Part shown: positions 21,750 to 28,034 of the stretch, piece by piece
How positions within the stretch are numbered: the stretch's first letter is position 1
Layout: each line of letters starts with the position of its first letter
Source of the DNA: a virus
Reading direction: 5' to 3' (one strand)
DNA length: 38,659 nt
Virus record (IMG/VR): IMGVR_UViG_3300037587_000525
Location: 1-38,659 of that record
The notes under the pieces: generated by a model
Seen by the model: the letters and a program-made list of their open reading frames with translations, nothing else
What the model was told of the DNA's origin: nothing
Databases searched by the model: none
Program-made: the position numbers and the translations under genes

Positions 21750-22960
21750 AACAGACGAATATTTTTGCTGAGGTGCTAGAAGATACCGCACTGGAACAGT
21801 TCAACAGCGCGATGGAGCAGGACTTCGCGGTCAAGGGTGCACTGATGCCTGACGTTCACACCGGCTACTCACTGCCGATTGGTGCAGTGGTGGCGACCGA
21901 TGGCGTGATCGTGCCTGCTTGGGTCGGTTATGACATCGGCTGCGGCATGTGCGCGCTGAAGCTGGATGGTATTGATTACGATGAAGTGAAAGCCAATAGC
22001 AAGGCTATATTTGATCTGATCTATAAACACATCCCTGTAGGCTTCAATGTCAACGAGAAGGCTGTGGAATATAGTCTTGATGGACTGACAGATAAAGGCA
22101 AGGAAATTGCCGTGATGAAAAAGCATGGACGCGCCATAGGTTCTCTTGGAGGTGGTAATCATTTCATTGAAGTAGGCCATGACGAAACTGATAGTGTCTG
22201 GGTGGTCATTCACTCAGGAAGTCGCGGAGTTGGTCATGGACTAGCGGCACATTATATGACCATTGCATCCAGTGACACCAAAACATTAGAAGATGAATTT
22301 GATGTCGACCATCAGCATCTGCTCAAGTATAACCCCGGCCAATATGAAACCTATAAGTCAGAGTATGTAAAAAAGAAACAGGGAAAGTTACGTCCGAAAG
22401 AAGGGCACTACGGATTTGACGTAAATTCCCAAGACGGAATGGACTACATACAGGATCTGGCGTGGGGCTTGGACTTCGCATTAGCGAATCGAAAAGAGAT
22501 GATGGCGCGGGTTGTTAATTCAATCACCGAGGCTCTTGATATCTCATTCTATGAGCTGGATTTCTCTGAGCTGATTAACCGCAATCACAACCACGCCGAA
22601 GAACGTGACGGAGTGTGGATTCACCGCAAGGGGGCAACTCATGCTGAAGCTGGGATGATGGGGGTTATCCCCGGAAATATGCGTGACGGGTCATTCATCG
22701 TTCGAGGCAAAGGCAATCCTGATGCGTTGTGGTCAAGCGCTCATGGAGCTGGGCGCGTGATGGGTCGTAAGCAGGCTAAGCGGGAACTTGAAACTAGTGA
22801 TTTTGTGGAGACTATGAGTGGCATCACTGCAAAGGTTGGTGGCGATACTCTCGATGAGTCACCTCTGGCGTACAAGGATATATTTGAAGTGATGCGTCTC
22901 CAGGCTGATCTGGTTGAAGTTATCGCGCACGTAAAGCCGATCATCAATATAAAAGGGTAA
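21746..22960 (+). CDS. rtcB: RNA-splicing ligase RtcB
   Basis: 404 residues behind AAAGGAG. All RtcB motifs are present: MPDVHTGYSLPIG (34-46), GYDIGCGM with Cys66, GGGNHF with His139, HSGSRGVG (156-163), NRNHNH with His281 and His283 for metal, HRKGATHAEAG, and SSAHGAGR with His333 as the guanylylated residue. RtcB joins 2',3'-cyclic phosphate to 5'-hydroxyl RNA ends using GTP and Mn2+. In a phage the natural role would be repair of tRNAs or other RNAs cut by host anticodon nucleases or toxins. No archease (activator) gene is visible nearby. Confidence 0.95.
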   Translation: MKQTNIFAEVLEDTALEQFNSAMEQDFAVKGALMPDVHTGYSLPIGAVVATDGVIVPAWVGYDIGCGMCALKLDGIDYDEVKANSKAIFDLIYKHIPVGFNVNEKAVEYSLDGLTDKGKEIAVMKKHGRAIGSLGGGNHFIEVGHDETDSVWVVIHSGSRGVGHGLAAHYMTIASSDTKTLEDEFDVDHQHLLKYNPGQYETYKSEYVKKKQGKLRPKEGHYGFDVNSQDGMDYIQDLAWGLDFALANRKEMMARVVNSITEALDISFYELDFSELINRNHNHAEERDGVWIHRKGATHAEAGMMGVIPGNMRDGSFIVRGKGNPDALWSSAHGAGRVMGRKQAKRELETSDFVETMSGITAKVGGDTLDESPLAYKDIFEVMRLQADLVEVIAHVKPIINIKG

Positions 22961-23070
22961 CGTCTGACACATTAACGAACTAACGGAGACATTCTCAAAT
23001 CTTAGTGCATGCTGATTCGATTGATGCTATTGTCCATGCATAAGGCAAGGAATCTACCAGAGGAAAGACC

Positions 23071-23691
23071 ATGAAAGCCGAAAATCAATTTTACCTTAGA
23101 GATACGCGATCAAATGTTGGCTCGACCTGCACGTTTTGGGCAAAAGGGGGTTGTGGCTACGTTAGCGATTTAGATCGAGCGGAAGTATTCAGCCGGGAGG
23201 ATGCTCAAAAATACGCGGATCGGCGTAATCACTTCGTCCCTCTCAGCAAGGCAAAGGTTGACGGCGTTGCAAGAGTCCGGGTTGATATGCAGTATTTAAA
23301 AATGGATGTTGATTTCTCTAAGGGGATCATCATTCATCGAAACAGCGGATGCTATGACGGCAATGATATTTACTTCGATGACGGAGCCGGAGGGGTAACG
23401 GCTAATTATGACGAGGCCAAGGTATATTCATTAGGGGATGATTTCACCAAGCACGCTGGCTTCGCTTTATCAAAGAAGTTTCTTGACGCTATCTGCCGTC
23501 GAACCATCCAGGCTAAAAGCGTAAACCATCGCAAGATGATCACCGCATCAGGGATCAAATACCAAGCACCTCGTAAACAGAGAATGACGACCGGGAAAAC
23601 TCGCGGGAACTGCCCTGAGTGCGGGAAAATAACATGGAGCTATGACCGAGAGGAAAACGCTTATTGCTCTGACCACTCCAGATCATATTGA
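23071..23691 (+). CDS. Hypothetical protein with C-terminal zinc-ribbon-like motif (206 aa)
   Basis: ATG at 23071 lies behind GAGGAAAGACC. The N-terminus (FYLRDTRSNVGSTCTFWAK) followed by the SREDAQKYADRR and VPLSKAKVDG phrases is a recurrent phage pattern. The C-terminal 30 residues hold CPECGKITWSYDREENAYCSDH, a C-x2-C ... C-x2-H zinc-ribbon-like site. Function unknown. The 110-nt gap before it holds no convincing gene or promoter. Confidence 0.6.
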   Translation: MKAENQFYLRDTRSNVGSTCTFWAKGGCGYVSDLDRAEVFSREDAQKYADRRNHFVPLSKAKVDGVARVRVDMQYLKMDVDFSKGIIIHRNSGCYDGNDIYFDDGAGGVTANYDEAKVYSLGDDFTKHAGFALSKKFLDAICRRTIQAKSVNHRKMITASGIKYQAPRKQRMTTGKTRGNCPECGKITWSYDREENAYCSDHSRSY

Positions 23692-23700
23692 GGAAAGACC

Positions 23701-23946
23701 ATGAAAGATGCCATCAAAACCGCAAAAGAACAGTTCAAGCACTGCTCGTGGTGGGGTGGGGGTGGGGAGGCTTTGCCGGCGCGCCACGTTGCTCGACTGT
23801 TCTCCGAGATCAACCGGCTGAGGAATGAAGTCAAATTGCTCAACCTTAAGCTAGGAATAAATGAGATCACTCTTGAGCACAAAACCAACCTTCTGGGATT
23901 TCGTGATAAGGAATTGGCAAATAGAGATGAGGAGAGCCAATTATGA
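23701..23946 (+). CDS. Small hypothetical protein (81 aa)
   Basis: ATG at 23701 follows GAGGAAAGACC, the same cassette as the gene before. A Gly/Trp-rich turn (CSWWGGGGE) near residue 16 precedes a leucine-rich helix (residues 35-55) that could form a short coiled coil. It overlaps the next start as ATGA. Not recognised. Confidence 0.55.
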   Translation: MKDAIKTAKEQFKHCSWWGGGGEALPARHVARLFSEINRLRNEVKLLNLKLGINEITLEHKTNLLGFRDKELANRDEESQL

Positions 23947-24380
23947 CTGAATCGATGGTATCAGCTGGCCATTACAACGCGCTGAGGCTGGAAAGGGATC
24001 AGCTGGCTGCGAGGGTTGAAGAGCTTGAGCAGGCCGTATCTTATTCTCTCGATGTCGAAAATATCCCCGAATACCATGATGAAGGGATGGGCTGCGGTCT
24101 TGAGGACAGAGGAATAACCGACCGATACGAAGCAATGAGTTACGGGTGGGAGAAAGCCATGGATCGATTTTGCAGCGAGCTACTTCCTCCTGGTGACATC
24201 CTTGAAGTAGGCCCTCCTCAAAGCCTGCTGATCCACGACGCCGAGCTGTTCGAAAAAGCCGCAAAGGAATGGCTCCATGACGGGAACGCCTCGGCCATAT
24301 ATTCGGGTAAGAATGTGAATTATATCTTGAGCGTAAGGGCCAGAGAGCTCAGGAATGAAGCTGAGGGGAAAGACCGGTGA
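23943..24380 (+). CDS. Hypothetical protein (145 aa)
   Basis: Coupled on both sides (ATGA upstream, GTGA downstream). Residues 10-35 are a coiled-coil-like helix (NALRLERDQLAARVEELEQ), the middle is acidic, and the C-terminal part is helical. The N-terminal phrase is typical of phage ead/Ea22-like accessory proteins, but that is not a firm assignment. It directly precedes the cytosine methyltransferase. Confidence 0.55.
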   Translation: MTESMVSAGHYNALRLERDQLAARVEELEQAVSYSLDVENIPEYHDEGMGCGLEDRGITDRYEAMSYGWEKAMDRFCSELLPPGDILEVGPPQSLLIHDAELFEKAAKEWLHDGNASAIYSGKNVNYILSVRARELRNEAEGKDR

Positions 24381-25846
24381 GCGCTTATTATAATGAATTC
24401 GATCCGTATGCGGCTCAATGGCTGCGCAACCTTATCACAGCCGGTCACATAGCCCCTGGCGACGTAGACGAACGGAGTATTTCAGATGTCAGACCCGACG
24501 ACCTCAAAAATTACACCCAATGTCATTTCTTCGCGGGAATCGGCGTATGGTCCCTGGCACTCAGAAGAGCAGGATGGCCAGACGATTCTCCCGTTTGGAC
24601 CGGCTCCTGTCCTTGCCAACCTTTCAGCGCGGCAGGCAAAGGAGATGGGTTTACTGACGAGCGGCACCTATGGCCAGCATTCTTTCATCTCATCACGCAA
24701 TGTGGCCCTGATCGAATCTATGGTGAGCAGGTTGCAAGCAAAGACGGCCTCGGTTGGCTCGACCTTGTACAAGCTGACCTGGAAGGAGCGGGTTACTCCA
24801 GCGGGGCGATTGATTTGTGCGCTGCGGGCGTCGGTGCTCCGCACATCAGGCAGCGGCTCTGGTTTGTTGCTGAAAGGTTGGGCGACTTGTGCGGCCAGGG
24901 ACTACCGGAGCGAGTCAGCTACGGACGAGTTCAATGCAAAGCGATGGAGGCATGCCAGGGGGAAGCCGTTGTCGGCGGAAGCGACGTTAGCTGGGTGGAA
25001 CACTCCAGTAGTACGAGACCACAAGAACAGCTGTGGCAACGGAACAAATCCGAGAGACTTGCCGAGGCAGGCCTGGTTAGCGGGATGGGGAACCCCGACG
25101 GCGAACACCCCCGGCGGGACGCCAGAACAAGCCCTAGCGCGGAAGGAGAAAACGACAGCGGGGCAATCGGTGACCGCGTTAGCACATCAAGCTCAACTGG
25201 CGGGCCCGGCCCGACTAACGGCTTGTGGGCAGATGCTGACTGGCTCCACTGCAGAGATGGAAAGTGGAGGCCAGCTCAACCCGGCACATTCCCGCTGGCT
25301 CATGGGGCTGCCGCTAGAATGGTGTTTAATTGCGCCTGCTGCGAAACGGAGGTAATATCAAATCATGAATTGTGCTACGTGCGGAAAATCAATGGTCGGA
25401 ATGAAAGACGCGAGCCGGCGGAAATACTGCTCTCAATCCTGCATGGGAAAAGCCTACGTGGTGGATATCCCGAAGGACGGGAGGAAAAGGGCTCAGTATC
25501 TGATAAAAAAAATGAGGAAGTGCAACAGATGCGGTTCAACGGAGAATCTGCAACGTCATCACTGGGACGGAGACACCAAGAACAACGATCTATTGAACCT
25601 GGAAGTGCTCTGCCGGAAGTGTCACAGATCACACCACAAGACAATACCACTGGTTACGTGCGCAGTTTGCTCGAAAGAATTTTTAGCGCCCAGGAAGCGG
25701 AACAAGATTTGTTCTGTCCAGTGTGCGAAGGAGTGGGGGCGCATAAATGCGAGAAAGAGATGGGGAAAAGAGCAGGAATGCTGAAGGCCTACGGAAACTG
25801 TATCAACGTTGAAGCGGCTAAAACTTTCATCGAAGCAACTATTTAA
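24377..25846 (+). CDS. dcm: C5-cytosine DNA methyltransferase carrying an in-frame HNH-gene insertion
   Basis: 489 codons from GTG at 24377, behind GGGGAAAGACC. Motif I is [18 protein letters not shown] (50-67), the catalytic loop GSCPCQPFS has Cys80, motif VI reads GEQV instead of the usual ENV (116-119), and motif VIII is RQRLWFV (158-164). The TRD region ends with [18 protein letters not shown] and PLAHGAAAR. The last conserved block, [10 protein letters not shown] onward, is then found only at residue 466. Residues 315-465 are foreign, encoded by the insertion that carries the HNH gene in another frame. With them removed the protein is about 338 residues, a normal phage length. Whether the 489-residue form is active is unknown. 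Confidence 0.88.
   Translation: MSAYYNEFDPYAAQWLRNLITAGHIAPGDVDERSISDVRPDDLKNYTQCHFFAGIGVWSLALRRAGWPDDSPVWTGSCPCQPFSAAGKGDGFTDERHLWPAFFHLITQCGPDRIYGEQVASKDGLGWLDLVQADLEGAGYSSGAIDLCAAGVGAPHIRQRLWFVAERLGDLCGQGLPERVSYGRVQCKAMEACQGEAVVGGSDVSWVEHSSSTRPQEQLWQRNKSERLAEAGLVSGMGNPDGEHPRRDARTSPSAEGENDSGAIGDRVSTSSSTGGPGPTNGLWADADWLHCRDGKWRPAQPGTFPLAHGAAARMVFNCACCETEVISNHELCYVRKINGRNERREPAEILLSILHGKSLRGGYPEGREEKGSVSDKKNEEVQQMRFNGESATSSLGRRHQEQRSIEPGSALPEVSQITPQDNTTGYVRSLLERIFSAQEAEQDLFCPVCEGVGAHKCEKEMGKRAGMLKAYGNCINVEAAKTFIEATI
24486..25355 (+). CDS. Overlapping +1-frame gene inside the cytosine methyltransferase (289 aa)
   Basis: ATG at 24486 has GGAG 8 nt upstream and runs 290 codons in the +1 frame relative to the methyltransferase. 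The protein has features I recognise from a family widespread in phages and proteobacteria: [17 protein letters not shown] near residue 36, GLLTSGTYG near 54, [14 protein letters not shown] near 91, repeated AGW-x-TP blocks ([16 protein letters not shown]) and [18 protein letters not shown] near the end. Function unknown. The HNH insertion replaces its natural C-terminus with a short ending ([10 protein letters not shown]). Both frames look constrained, so this appears to be dual coding. Confidence 0.65.
   Translation: MSDPTTSKITPNVISSRESAYGPWHSEEQDGQTILPFGPAPVLANLSARQAKEMGLLTSGTYGQHSFISSRNVALIESMVSRLQAKTASVGSTLYKLTWKERVTPAGRLICALRASVLRTSGSGSGLLLKGWATCAARDYRSESATDEFNAKRWRHARGKPLSAEATLAGWNTPVVRDHKNSCGNGTNPRDLPRQAWLAGWGTPTANTPGGTPEQALARKEKTTAGQSVTALAHQAQLAGPARLTACGQMLTGSTAEMESGGQLNPAHSRWLMGLPLEWCLIAPAAKRR
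25319..25771 (+). mobile_element. HNH endonuclease insertion in the methyltransferase gene
   Basis: The methyltransferase sequence stops being homologous after GCC-GCT-AGA (25318) and resumes with GCA-GGA-ATG-CTG (25772). The stretch between is about 453 bp, a multiple of three. Edges are uncertain by several bases; a GAATG repeat at 25317 and 25776 gives the alternative 25322-25780 (459 bp). It carries one HNH gene with its own ribosome-binding site, whose stop codon uses the downstream host sequence. There is too little flanking sequence for a group I intron. Confidence 0.65.
25365..25784 (+). CDS. HNH homing-type endonuclease
   Basis: 139 residues; ATG at 25365 follows CGGAGG, 12 nt upstream. 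The HNH core is CNRCG (53-57), His65-His66, Asn73-Asn74, then LEVLCRKCH (79-87) with His90-His91. It is flanked by an N-terminal zinc finger (Cys3, Cys6, Cys22, Cys26) and a C-terminal one (Cys99, Cys102, Cys116, Cys120), typical DNA-binding additions of phage HNH enzymes. It lies in a frame different from both methyltransferase-region genes. Probable role: cutting uninserted alleles to spread itself. Confidence 0.85.
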   Translation: MNCATCGKSMVGMKDASRRKYCSQSCMGKAYVVDIPKDGRKRAQYLIKKMRKCNRCGSTENLQRHHWDGDTKNNDLLNLEVLCRKCHRSHHKTIPLVTCAVCSKEFLAPRKRNKICSVQCAKEWGRINARKRWGKEQEC

Positions 25847-25860
25847 TAAGCCATAAAAAA

Positions 25861-25887
25861 ACCGGCCTCCTCAGAAAGAAGGCCGGT
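25861..25887. terminator. Hairpin after the methyltransferase gene, T-tract on the minus strand
   Basis: ACCGGCCT and AGGCCGGT form a perfect 8-bp stem with an 11-nt loop. The six-base A run precedes it on the plus strand, so as an intrinsic terminator it works best for leftward transcripts. For the rightward operon it lacks a T-tract and may instead protect or partly terminate the mRNA. A six-codon GTG frame with the GGAAAGACC cassette (25914) follows. Confidence 0.6.
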
Positions 25888-25935
25888 AATTCAACACCCA
25901 AAGGAAAGACCAGTGACCATTCGAGTGGAGTAATC

Positions 25936-26022
25936 ATGGCAAAGAATACGAAGCAACGCAAATCGAAGAAGTACAATCACCGGTCATCGATTGATAAAGA
26001 CTGCGACTTCTCGACAGATTAG
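25936..26022 (+). CDS. Small basic peptide (28 aa)
   Basis: ATG at 25936 lies 5 nt after GTGGAG. The first 16 residues are strongly basic (MAKNTKQRKSKKYNHR) and the end is acidic. It ends in TAG. A possible six-codon leader peptide, with its own GGAAAGACC cassette, ends on the ribosome-binding site of this gene. No family. Confidence 0.4.
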   Translation: MAKNTKQRKSKKYNHRSSIDKDCDFSTD

Positions 26023-26024
26023 CC

Positions 26025-26053
26025 TTGCTTTTGTATGGGTTCTCGATTATCGT
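26025..26053 (+). promoter_or_regulatory. Possible internal promoter of the rightward accessory genes
   Basis: -35 TTGCTT (26025-26030), 17-bp spacer, -10 TATCGT (26048-26053), the latter identical to the -10 of the leftward early promoter. It lies after the hairpin at 25.87 kb and before the run of small genes. Moderate match only. Confidence 0.45.
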
Positions 26054-26151
26054 TAAGGGGCGCTTGAGGGATTAATTACCCCGACCGGTCTTTCGCTCCC
26101 GGCAAGCGTTTTTCATCTTCTCAGTGCGAACTACTCAGCGAGGTAGCATCA

Positions 26152-26253
26152 ATGATCATCAACCTAGAACCATCACTTACCATGAGGCATCTCATGGCAC
26201 TTTTCCCCGGCAAGCGTCTGCGTTATATCCGTATGCGGAAATGGTTCCGCTGA
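26152..26253 (+). CDS. Small basic peptide (33 aa)
   Basis: ATG at 26152 follows GCGAGGTAG. The C-terminal half is Arg/Lys-rich with aromatic residues (GKRLRYIRMRKWFR). A 12-bp repeat (CCCGGCAAGCGT) occurs at 26098 and inside this frame at 26206. Unknown function. Confidence 0.4.
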   Translation: MIINLEPSLTMRHLMALFPGKRLRYIRMRKWFR

Positions 26254-26280
26254 CTCACGAAGCGAAGGATGGAGGATAGG

Positions 26281-26499
26281 ATGAGTGATTTACCATGCTG
26301 CCCCTGCTGCGGATCTAATGCCGATATGGAACGGGACAGTTCTATATTCCAGGGGCAAGTTTATAGTGATCGATACCCTGAAAAGGTAGCTAAGCAGAGT
26401 CATGGATTTAAGATTCGATGCCACGGGTGCGGGTTACAAACATGCTACTGGCACTACAAAAAAGAGGCGGTCGACGCTTGGAGTTTGAGGGCCGGTTGA
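26281..26499 (+). CDS. Lar-type zinc-ribbon protein (72 aa)
   Basis: ATG at 26281 is chosen because TGGAGG precedes it; an ATG four codons upstream has no site. The pattern LPCCPCCGS at the N-terminus, IRCHGCGLQT near residue 45 and AVDAWSLR at the C-terminus matches the Lar family, whose founding member (Rac prophage Lar) alleviates type I restriction by stimulating modification. An anti-restriction role is plausible here, but many Lar-like phage proteins are untested. Confidence 0.7.
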   Translation: MSDLPCCPCCGSNADMERDSSIFQGQVYSDRYPEKVAKQSHGFKIRCHGCGLQTCYWHYKKEAVDAWSLRAG

Positions 26500-26529
26500 A
26501 TGAATTGTTATGAGGAGAGGAGAAAGAGC

Positions 26530-26802
26530 ATGGTCAAAGTATTATCAGAATCAGAGCCAGTGGCAAAAAAGGCACACGATTGCGATGCTTGCACATGGGT
26601 TATGAATTCCGGCTGGAATGGTATGGGGCTTTCTTTTGCAGAGCTTAGAAGCATTGCAAAAGCAAAAAGGAACAAATGGAGGGTAGTTAAAGGACAGAAA
26701 TATCTTAGGCAAACTAATGTGCAATCTGGCGACATTTTTACGTTTAAAGCTATCCCTGCAATTCATGCCATCTGTTTAGCTCACGACTATTACGACACAT
26801 AA
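26530..26802 (+). CDS. Hypothetical protein with CxxC motif (90 aa)
   Basis: ATG at 26530 follows a purine-rich AGGAGAGGAG run; an upstream in-frame start is less well placed. Residues 14-24 hold HDCDACTWV, and the end of the protein (IPAIHAICLAHDYY) has further His and Cys, so metal binding is possible. The KGQKYLRQTN and FTFKAIPAIHAICLAHD phrases recur in small phage proteins of unknown function. Confidence 0.6.
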   Translation: MVKVLSESEPVAKKAHDCDACTWVMNSGWNGMGLSFAELRSIAKAKRNKWRVVKGQKYLRQTNVQSGDIFTFKAIPAIHAICLAHDYYDT

Positions 26803-26811
26803 CCAGCCCAT

Positions 26812-26843
26812 AACCGGTGCGTTATATCACCCCAAACGGAGAG
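26812..26843 (+). repeat. 32-bp leader repeat, copy 1
   Basis: AACCGG-n3-GTTATATCACCCC followed by AAACGGAGAG occurs here and at 29041-29072 with 30 of 32 bases identical. In both places it ends in the ribosome-binding site of the following gene. A shorter copy of its 3' end (CCCAAACGGAGAG) lies at 27056. Confidence 0.8.
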
Positions 26844-26850
26844 GTGAAAT

Positions 26851-27255
26851 ATGAGTAGTCATCTAATGAAGTATGTAGTGCCAGGTCAAGATCCTGATTC
26901 AATGTATAAATTGTATGAAATATGCCCATACCCTTGGCCTTTCCATAAGATTCTAACTAATTATGGCTGGGTTCTGGACATAGAGGCATGGAGGAAAAAC
27001 GAAACAGTTCAGAGGCAATTCAGAGCAATAGAAAAATTAGGCTTGCAACCAATAGCCCAAACGGAGAGAGCAATGAACATCGAGCAGATGAGTGATCGTA
27101 AGCTGGCCCAAGAGAAGCATCAGCTCACTGAGTGGATACATTATTGCTCTGATGAAGAAGTGGAGAGCGGCGAGGCTGATAGCTGGCGGAGAGAGCTTGA
27201 TGCTGTTCGTGCTGTGATTAAACGCCGCCATGAGCAGGGAAAGGAGACTAGGTAA
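26851..27255 (+). CDS. Hypothetical protein (134 aa) with an internal start
   Basis: ATG at 26851 follows the AAACGGAGAG leader. Residues 1-74 are aromatic-rich (YEICPYPWPFHK, NYGWVLDIEAW). At residue 75 an in-frame ATG (27073) follows a second CCCAAACGGAGAG, which opens a 60-residue helical, charged domain (LAQEKHQLTEWIHY, RRELDAVRAVIKRRHEQ) that looks like a complete small phage protein. This is therefore either a two-domain protein, or two genes joined by loss of a stop codon, with both forms made. Confidence 0.55.
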   Translation: MSSHLMKYVVPGQDPDSMYKLYEICPYPWPFHKILTNYGWVLDIEAWRKNETVQRQFRAIEKLGLQPIAQTERAMNIEQMSDRKLAQEKHQLTEWIHYCSDEEVESGEADSWRRELDAVRAVIKRRHEQGKETR

Positions 27256-27503
27256 TGATTAAAAATGCAGATATGCCAGCAGGAACGAAGCCACACCAAA
27301 TAATTGATGCGAATGACGAGTTCTTTAAGCCGGGACGTGATGGATTAACCAAGCGGGAGCACTTCGCGGCCATGGCCATGCAGGGGATAGCAGCAAATCA
27401 TAGCCTTGTGGATGATGCAGGGGCCGCCAAATGGGTAGCTTCTCAATCCCTGGCCTACGCCGATGCCTTGCTTTATGCCCTGGAGAAAGGTAGTGATCGG
27501 TAA
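27255..27503 (+). CDS. Hypothetical protein (82 aa)
   Basis: The start overlaps the preceding stop as TAATG. The phrase LTKREHFAAMAMQGIAAN in the centre and ADALLYALEK at the end are common to small phage early proteins, sometimes annotated as DUF-type or Gp-like without function. The stop lies inside the next reading frame. Confidence 0.6.
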   Translation: MIKNADMPAGTKPHQIIDANDEFFKPGRDGLTKREHFAAMAMQGIAANHSLVDDAGAAKWVASQSLAYADALLYALEKGSDR

Positions 27504-27732
27504 CGCGGCGGACCTGGCTGCCCTTCCTGGCGATTATAAGGCGAACCTTTCGGATATGACCGATATCCAGCGCGCAGCCATTGAGGAGGATAAGAGGCGT
27601 TAGTTTAGAGCAGAGAAGATTACCCGATCAAAGAGGCCTGTTGAAATCAGAAAGTGGCTCGATAGTATCGCTGATGCCGACTACCGGCTTGATATGGCCA
27701 GGCGGCTGAACCAGATGAGGGGAAAGAAATGA
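27493..27732 (+). pseudogene. Small gene split by an in-frame amber codon
   Basis: GTG at 27493, behind GGAGAAAGG, starts a 36-codon frame ending in TAG (27601). The same frame continues without another stop for 42 codons to TGA at 27732, with coding character throughout. The part after the TAG, including KRPVEIRKWLD, YRLDMARRLNQ and a basic end, reads like the second half of the same small phage protein. The gene is either inactivated by a nonsense mutation, expressed as a 36-residue fragment, or completed by amber suppression. Confidence 0.55.
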
Positions 27733-27890
27733 AGAAGAGAAATCCAAAGCAGCGGCCAAATCAAAAGCTGAAAAGAGTTTCTGCAAAGACCAAAAAGGGA
27801 TGCCGCTGGGTAATGACGGGGCATGGGTTATACCCCTTGTCGATTATCGCAAGAGTTAACGCGATGATAAGACGCAATCAAGACAGATGA
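27729..27890 (+). CDS. Small basic hypothetical protein (53 aa)
   Basis: ATG at 27729 overlaps the preceding TGA and follows GGGGAAAG. Very rich in Lys and Arg, with a short hydrophobic stretch (LYPLSIIARVNAMI) near the C-terminus. Coupled by ATGA to the next gene. Nucleic-acid binding is possible; no family. Confidence 0.5.
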   Translation: MKKRNPKQRPNQKLKRVSAKTKKGCRWVMTGHGLYPLSIIARVNAMIRRNQDR

Positions 27891-28033
27891 AAACCAAGAC
27901 CTGCAGTTGCGGCATAACCTGGGAAGCACGATTCTACTCCGTCTGCCCTCGCTGCATGTGGAATAACGCCGCCGTGAAATCCATCCTGGCTATCATCAGG
28001 AACTTTAATACTCGAATTGATGAGGTGGTCTGA
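27887..28033 (+). CDS. Small zinc-ribbon-like protein (48 aa)
   Basis: ATG at 27887 overlaps the preceding stop. CSCG (residues 6-9) and CPRC (20-23) form a C-x-C ... C-x2-C knuckle, followed by a hydrophobic helix (AVKSILAIIRNF). Coupled on both sides to neighbours. Unknown function. Confidence 0.5.
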   Translation: MKTKTCSCGITWEARFYSVCPRCMWNNAAVKSILAIIRNFNTRIDEVV

Positions 28034-28034
28034 T

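Noticed and set aside
22961-23070. Possible 17-codon frame (from 23009) and promoter before the 206-aa gene
   Set aside because: No ribosome-binding site for the frame, and no -35/-10 pair with acceptable spacing.
25319-25771. Group I or group II intron carrying the HNH gene
   Set aside because: Only about 45 nt precede the HNH gene and none follow it inside the insertion, leaving no room for a catalytic intron core.
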